A stretch of DNA of 64,000 bases, from the NCBI GenBank assembly GCA_017311185.1, contig JAESUZ010004507.1, positions 62,001 through 126,000 of the forward strand, given 5' to 3'. The position numbers and the translations under genes were made by a program. The DNA comes from Proteles cristata cristata. Its lineage: Eukaryota > Chordata > Mammalia > Carnivora > Hyaenidae. Positions 60,248-64,000 of this stretch are shown here, piece after piece (positions within the stretch are counted from its first letter, which is position 1; each line of letters begins with the position of its first letter). The notes under the pieces were generated by a model that was not told where the DNA came from, did not search any database, and worked only from the letters and a program-made list of their open reading frames with translations.

Positions 60248-61235
60248 CGGTGGGAGCCAGGAAGTAGGAAGAAAAAGGGTGAGTGTGGGGCAGAGGTGAA
60301 GGAACTCAGTAGTTACGCCCAATATGGCTGCTGCTTCCTCTTTTCCAGACTCTGGAGAGAGGCCGACGTCCTGAGGATTGAGAGGAACCAGGGAAATCAT
60401 GTGTGACCCCATCTCTCATAAACCCTTCAGTTGTCCTCTCTTTTCTTTTTAGCCGAAGGCATTAACAGCCACTCTTCTGTCTCTTTGTTTCTGTCTCTTT
60501 CCTGCTACCGTTAGTCCTGTCTCTTGATCTCACAAGGCTTCCAAAAATCTCACCCAGTCCTCTTGCCCTTCCCTTTTCCCTCACATATTTGTATGGCATG
60601 TGCTCCTTCCACCAGATCAGAACAGTAGACTGAAGAGGTGGAGAAGACCCATCGCAGGATGGGTCTGCTTTATCTGATGTTGATAGCCAGAATCAAGAGG
60701 TGGGGGCACCAGCATATCACAGATGCCACGGGCGTGACATATGTAGTGCCCACACCCACATCCCACTCCCTGGTTTCTCTCAAAGAAAGCATAATCTTGC
60801 CTCCCGAAGTGCTGAGATAGGGCTCAGTCCCAGACAGCCTGCATGCTGGGGTCCCCACATGCAGCTGGAGGTATGGCACCGGTGAACGGATGTATAGCCG
60901 TGAGGCAGAGAGGGAGCCCTGAGTTTTACCATGGGGTGGGTACCTTGCCTCACGGGGCGGGGCCCAAGTCAATACCAGCCTTTGGAACAGGACCTCCTTT
61001 ATGATGTTTGCTGACAGCATATCTGACTGTTCTCCGGTACTTAATGAAACGAACAGAGGATGGCTTAGAAAGAGATGGGGGCCCTCTCATATTTCTGCCA
61101 GTAACTTGTAGCACCAAGAGGTAGAGCAGGTTTGTGCGGCGTCTGGGGTGGTGACAGGCTTGACGCCCAGAGCTGTCTCTTCACTGGTCTCTCCCTTTTC
61201 TCTAGCTCCTCTCCTAGGTGAATAATAAATCTGTC
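60248..61235 (+). other. P2RY4: P2RY4 3' UTR with candidate polyadenylation signal
   Basis: Unique sequence without repeats follows the TAA stop. The first canonical AATAAA is at 61224-61229, which would give a 3' UTR of roughly 1 kb. Other, non-canonical sites are possible. Confidence 0.45.
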
Positions 61236-62340
61236 ACCAGCTCTTTCAGAATAGACTTTAAGGCTTCAATGCCAGGGCAGAGCATGGGGACAAGGACAGC
61301 TCCCTTCCGAGTCTCCCATCTGGTTCCCCCCCCCCCCAGCAGCATCTTGGCTTACGGGCTTACAGGAGTAGGAGGGTGGGTGGGTACGCTTGGGCAGCTA
61401 ACCTGGGCACTAACTCCCAAACCTCAGGAAGTAAGAGTGTGTAGGCAGCCGTTCCTAGGGAAGGAGGGCTCACAGTTCTAGGCAAGCCCCACTCTGAAAC
61501 TGCCTTCTAGCCCACCGGTCCCCTGAGTTTCCAGCCTGCCTTTTCTTTTGCTCCACTCTTGCTGACCTGTCTGTAATCTCTTACTTGTCTGTCTAAGGAG
61601 TCTCTCTGGAGAGTAAAACTGCAGCAGGTCGTCAGCACAAAATGACTCCAGTGCCCCTGAGTCTCCCTTTGCGTCCTTCCATGTGCTCCCTCTTTCTGCC
61701 TGCTTCCCGTGACTCTTTCCATCAGGAGTAAATGGACTGGCCGGTTCCTTACTAGTTTCGCTGTCTCCTGGCCACTGCCCGGACGGTTACATATGGTGTT
61801 TTTCGTCTGTACTCTCTGTTTTATTCCTATGACCATAGCCCCCTTGCCCATCACCTCTCCTAACCACTGATCTCACCAAGTAAAGCTGCTTTCCCTGTCA
61901 CAACCGACCCAGTCTCCTCCATTTCTCAAGTCCAGTTAACTCCCATATGTTTTCTCGGGACTAACTGCCCAGACTTTGTGGTCTGCTACTTTCAGGCTGT
62001 CTTCCCTTACACTATAACTTTAGTTAAATACCTCGATTTTCTCCTTGGGCCACTTTTCTCCTCTATCCTATATGAGAGGAGATTGTAGGTGAAGCCAGAG
62101 CACAGGGCTGATTTGACCCACTGAAACCTCATGTCTTGGAATTTCATCTAAACCCCCATTTTTATTAGCCTGCTGAGTTCCTAGTGAATGTTCCAGAGCA
62201 AGTGTTTCCTGTATTTTCCACCTTCTCAAGGCTCCAACTTCATCCTACCCTATGACCTTCTAAGAGTTACCTTGAGCCAATGAAACTGAGAAGATCTAAT
62301 ACCTCAACTCCTTTCTGCTTCATTCATGATAACTCTACTT
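61236..62340. other. Intergenic sequence after P2RY4
   Basis: No repeat family or gene recognised; a run of 11 C at about 61327-61337. Confidence 0.4.
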
Positions 62341-62341
62341 T

Positions 62342-62586
62342 TTAAAAAATTTTTTAAATACTTATTTTTGAGACAGAGAGAGAGCGAGAGAGTGAGAGAG
62401 AGAGAGAGAAAGAGGGCACATGAGTAGGGAAGGAGTTAGAGAGGGAGGGAGACACAGCATCTGAAGCAGGCTCCAGGCTCTGAGCTGTCAGCACAGAGCC
62501 CGATGCGGGGCTCAAACTCACAAACTGTGAGATCATGACCTGAGCCGAAGTCGGACGCTTAACTGACTGAGCCACCCAGGCGCCCC
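62342..62586 (-). mobile_element. Felid SINE
   Basis: Reverse copy with long (GA)n block, ending GCCACCCAGGCGCCCCC. Confidence 0.92.
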
Positions 62587-62763
62587 CACTCTACTTTTAT
62601 ATCCGCTTTGTCTTTCTTCCTTTCTTCGCTGCAGACCCCACATAAGAGGTGACTCTCTTACGTTTTCCTTTGTCTCTTTTGATCACTTTTAGTCTTTCCA
62701 TAACTGATTTCATCCCATCTCAAAACAAAAACAAAAAACAAAACAAAACACACACACAACAGA

Positions 62764-62968
62764 GGTGTCTGGGTGGCTCAGTCGGTTGAGTGTTCAACTC
62801 TTGGTTTCAGCTCAAGTCATGATCTCGCAGTTCATGAGATGGAGGCCCATGTTGGGCTTTGTGCTGACAGTGTGGACCCTGCTTGGGATTCTCTCTCTCT
62901 CTCTCTCTGCCCCTTTTCCACTTGTTCTCTCTATCCCTCTCTCAAAATAAATAAACATTTTTTAAAAG
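62764..62968 (+). mobile_element. Felid SINE
   Basis: Forward copy, preceded by an (AAAAC)n stretch at about 62722-62760. Confidence 0.9.
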
Positions 62969-62999
62969 CCACACGTGACAAAACCCAACCAAACAAAAA

Positions 63000-63858
63000 T
63001 AAAGCATTATCACCAATACCTTGACCATGCTGTCTCTTGTAGTTAACATTCTACTCATCTTATTCACTTCACTGTCAGGTTTCTAGAAAGAGTACCATAA
63101 CTATCATTATAATGTCACTCCTTAACTTTCTGAACCTGATTTCCTTCTGAACCTGGAAGAACACAAATTACTTCATAAGCAAGATCTTTAATGATCTCTC
63201 TTCTATATTCCTCTTTGACTATCTCTACTTCACTTTAGCTTCTTGCATATCCTGTTTAAAAGTTTTATGAAAATGACATTAAAAAATTCCACCATGACAA
63301 CACTAAAGAAAATTCTGAAAGAAAATATTCACCTATACTTCCAAACCCTAGACAAGTGTTTTCATTTATCTATGTTCCATGCTTTTTCAGTTCGCATAAT
63401 ACATACTTATATTTTATATAAGTGTAAGCCTAGTGTACATATATTTTTAAATTTTGCCCTAAAAATTTTAATTGTAAATACTGTCTTTGTACTGCAGTTT
63501 TTCATGTTTATCATTTCAATAGCTACATAAAGTCACATCAGTGAGTAGATTGTATTTTATTTGACTATTCCCTTATTATTGGACATTTAGGTGATTCCCA
63601 CTTTTTCTGTGCGTTGAACATCTTAATGCACATGGCTTTTTTCTTCCTTGCAAGAAGAAAACTTGTCCTGTTGCTAGGACAATTTCCCAGGAGTGGGCTT
63701 ACCAGATCAATGAGCATGAATATTTTCATGGGTCTTGATTTTCAAAAAGACTACACAAATTTTCAATGCCACAATGGCACATGAGTGTTCCGTTTCTCTT
63801 GCAGCTTTAGCATTGGACCTTATAAGAAATCTTTTTGGATGGCTTAAACATTAAATGC
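63000..63858. other. Intergenic AT-rich sequence
   Basis: Possibly an old LINE or DNA-element tail ('attggacatttaggtgattcc', 63578 on, is typical of L1 text read from the other strand). No gene seen. Confidence 0.35.
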
Positions 63859-64000
63859 TTTTTTTTTTTAATTTTTTAAATGTTTTTCATTTATTTCTGA
63901 GAGAGAGAGAGCGCGAGAGCGAGAGAGAGAGAGAGCGTGAGCAGGGGAGGGTCAGAGAGAGAGGGAGACACAGAATCTGAAACAGGCTCCAGGCTCTGAG
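63859..64000 (-). mobile_element. Felid SINE, cut by the window end
   Basis: Reverse copy with (GA)n block; continues beyond the window. Confidence 0.9.

Noticed and set aside
59960..60412. 150-codon antisense open frame within P2RY4
   Set aside because: Shadow of the GC-rich receptor coding sequence on the other strand.

Overview
The window is nuclear mammalian DNA, and the repeats point to a cat (Felidae). More than 35 copies of the tRNA-Lys-derived carnivore SINE are present in the felid form, which begins GGGGCGCCTGGGTGGCTCAG and ends in a CT-rich stretch plus poly(A). Young L1 3' ends of the carnivore type occur with clean target-site duplications. The gene order KIF4A, PDZD11, RAB41 (decayed), ARR3, P2RY4 matches human Xq13.1, read in the opposite direction, so this is very probably the X chromosome. 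Gene names come from remembered family sequences, not from a search.

Layout. 1-27.0 kb is the 5' part of KIF4A on the minus strand: the first six coding exons (15245-26587) and a probable non-coding exon 1 near 26.95-27.07 kb. Everything below 15245 is the start of a >15 kb intron filled with old L1, L2, CR1/L3-like and SINE sequence. At about 27.0-27.25 kb a CpG-rich divergent promoter serves KIF4A (minus) and PDZD11 (plus; CDS exons 27753-29818, polyadenylation signal 30387). Between 32.4 and 34.7 kb lie the remains of RAB41 on the minus strand, with stops, a frameshift and a lost splice site. ARR3 (cone arrestin) occupies 35154-49.1 kb on the minus strand; all 16 coding exons can be joined into a 389-residue open frame, including a 10-nt microexon. 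From 49 to 59 kb the sequence is intergenic: an MLT1-like LTR, a 2.4 kb L1 fragment, SINEs, MIR and L2. P2RY4 is a complete single-exon GPCR at 59150-60247 on the plus strand. After its 3' UTR the window holds only intergenic sequence and SINEs.

The genes do not form one pathway. KIF4A is a mitotic chromokinesin, PDZD11 a small PDZ adaptor, ARR3 quenches cone opsins, and P2RY4 is a nucleotide receptor. Only KIF4A and PDZD11 are coupled, through their shared promoter. I found no CRISPR array, operon-like cluster, functional RNA gene or undescribed multi-gene system. The most informative observations are the loss of RAB41, a 103-bp copied segment embedded in a broken SINE, an L1 tail that looks like a 3' transduction, a foldback element, and the promoter architecture of KIF4A/PDZD11 and ARR3.
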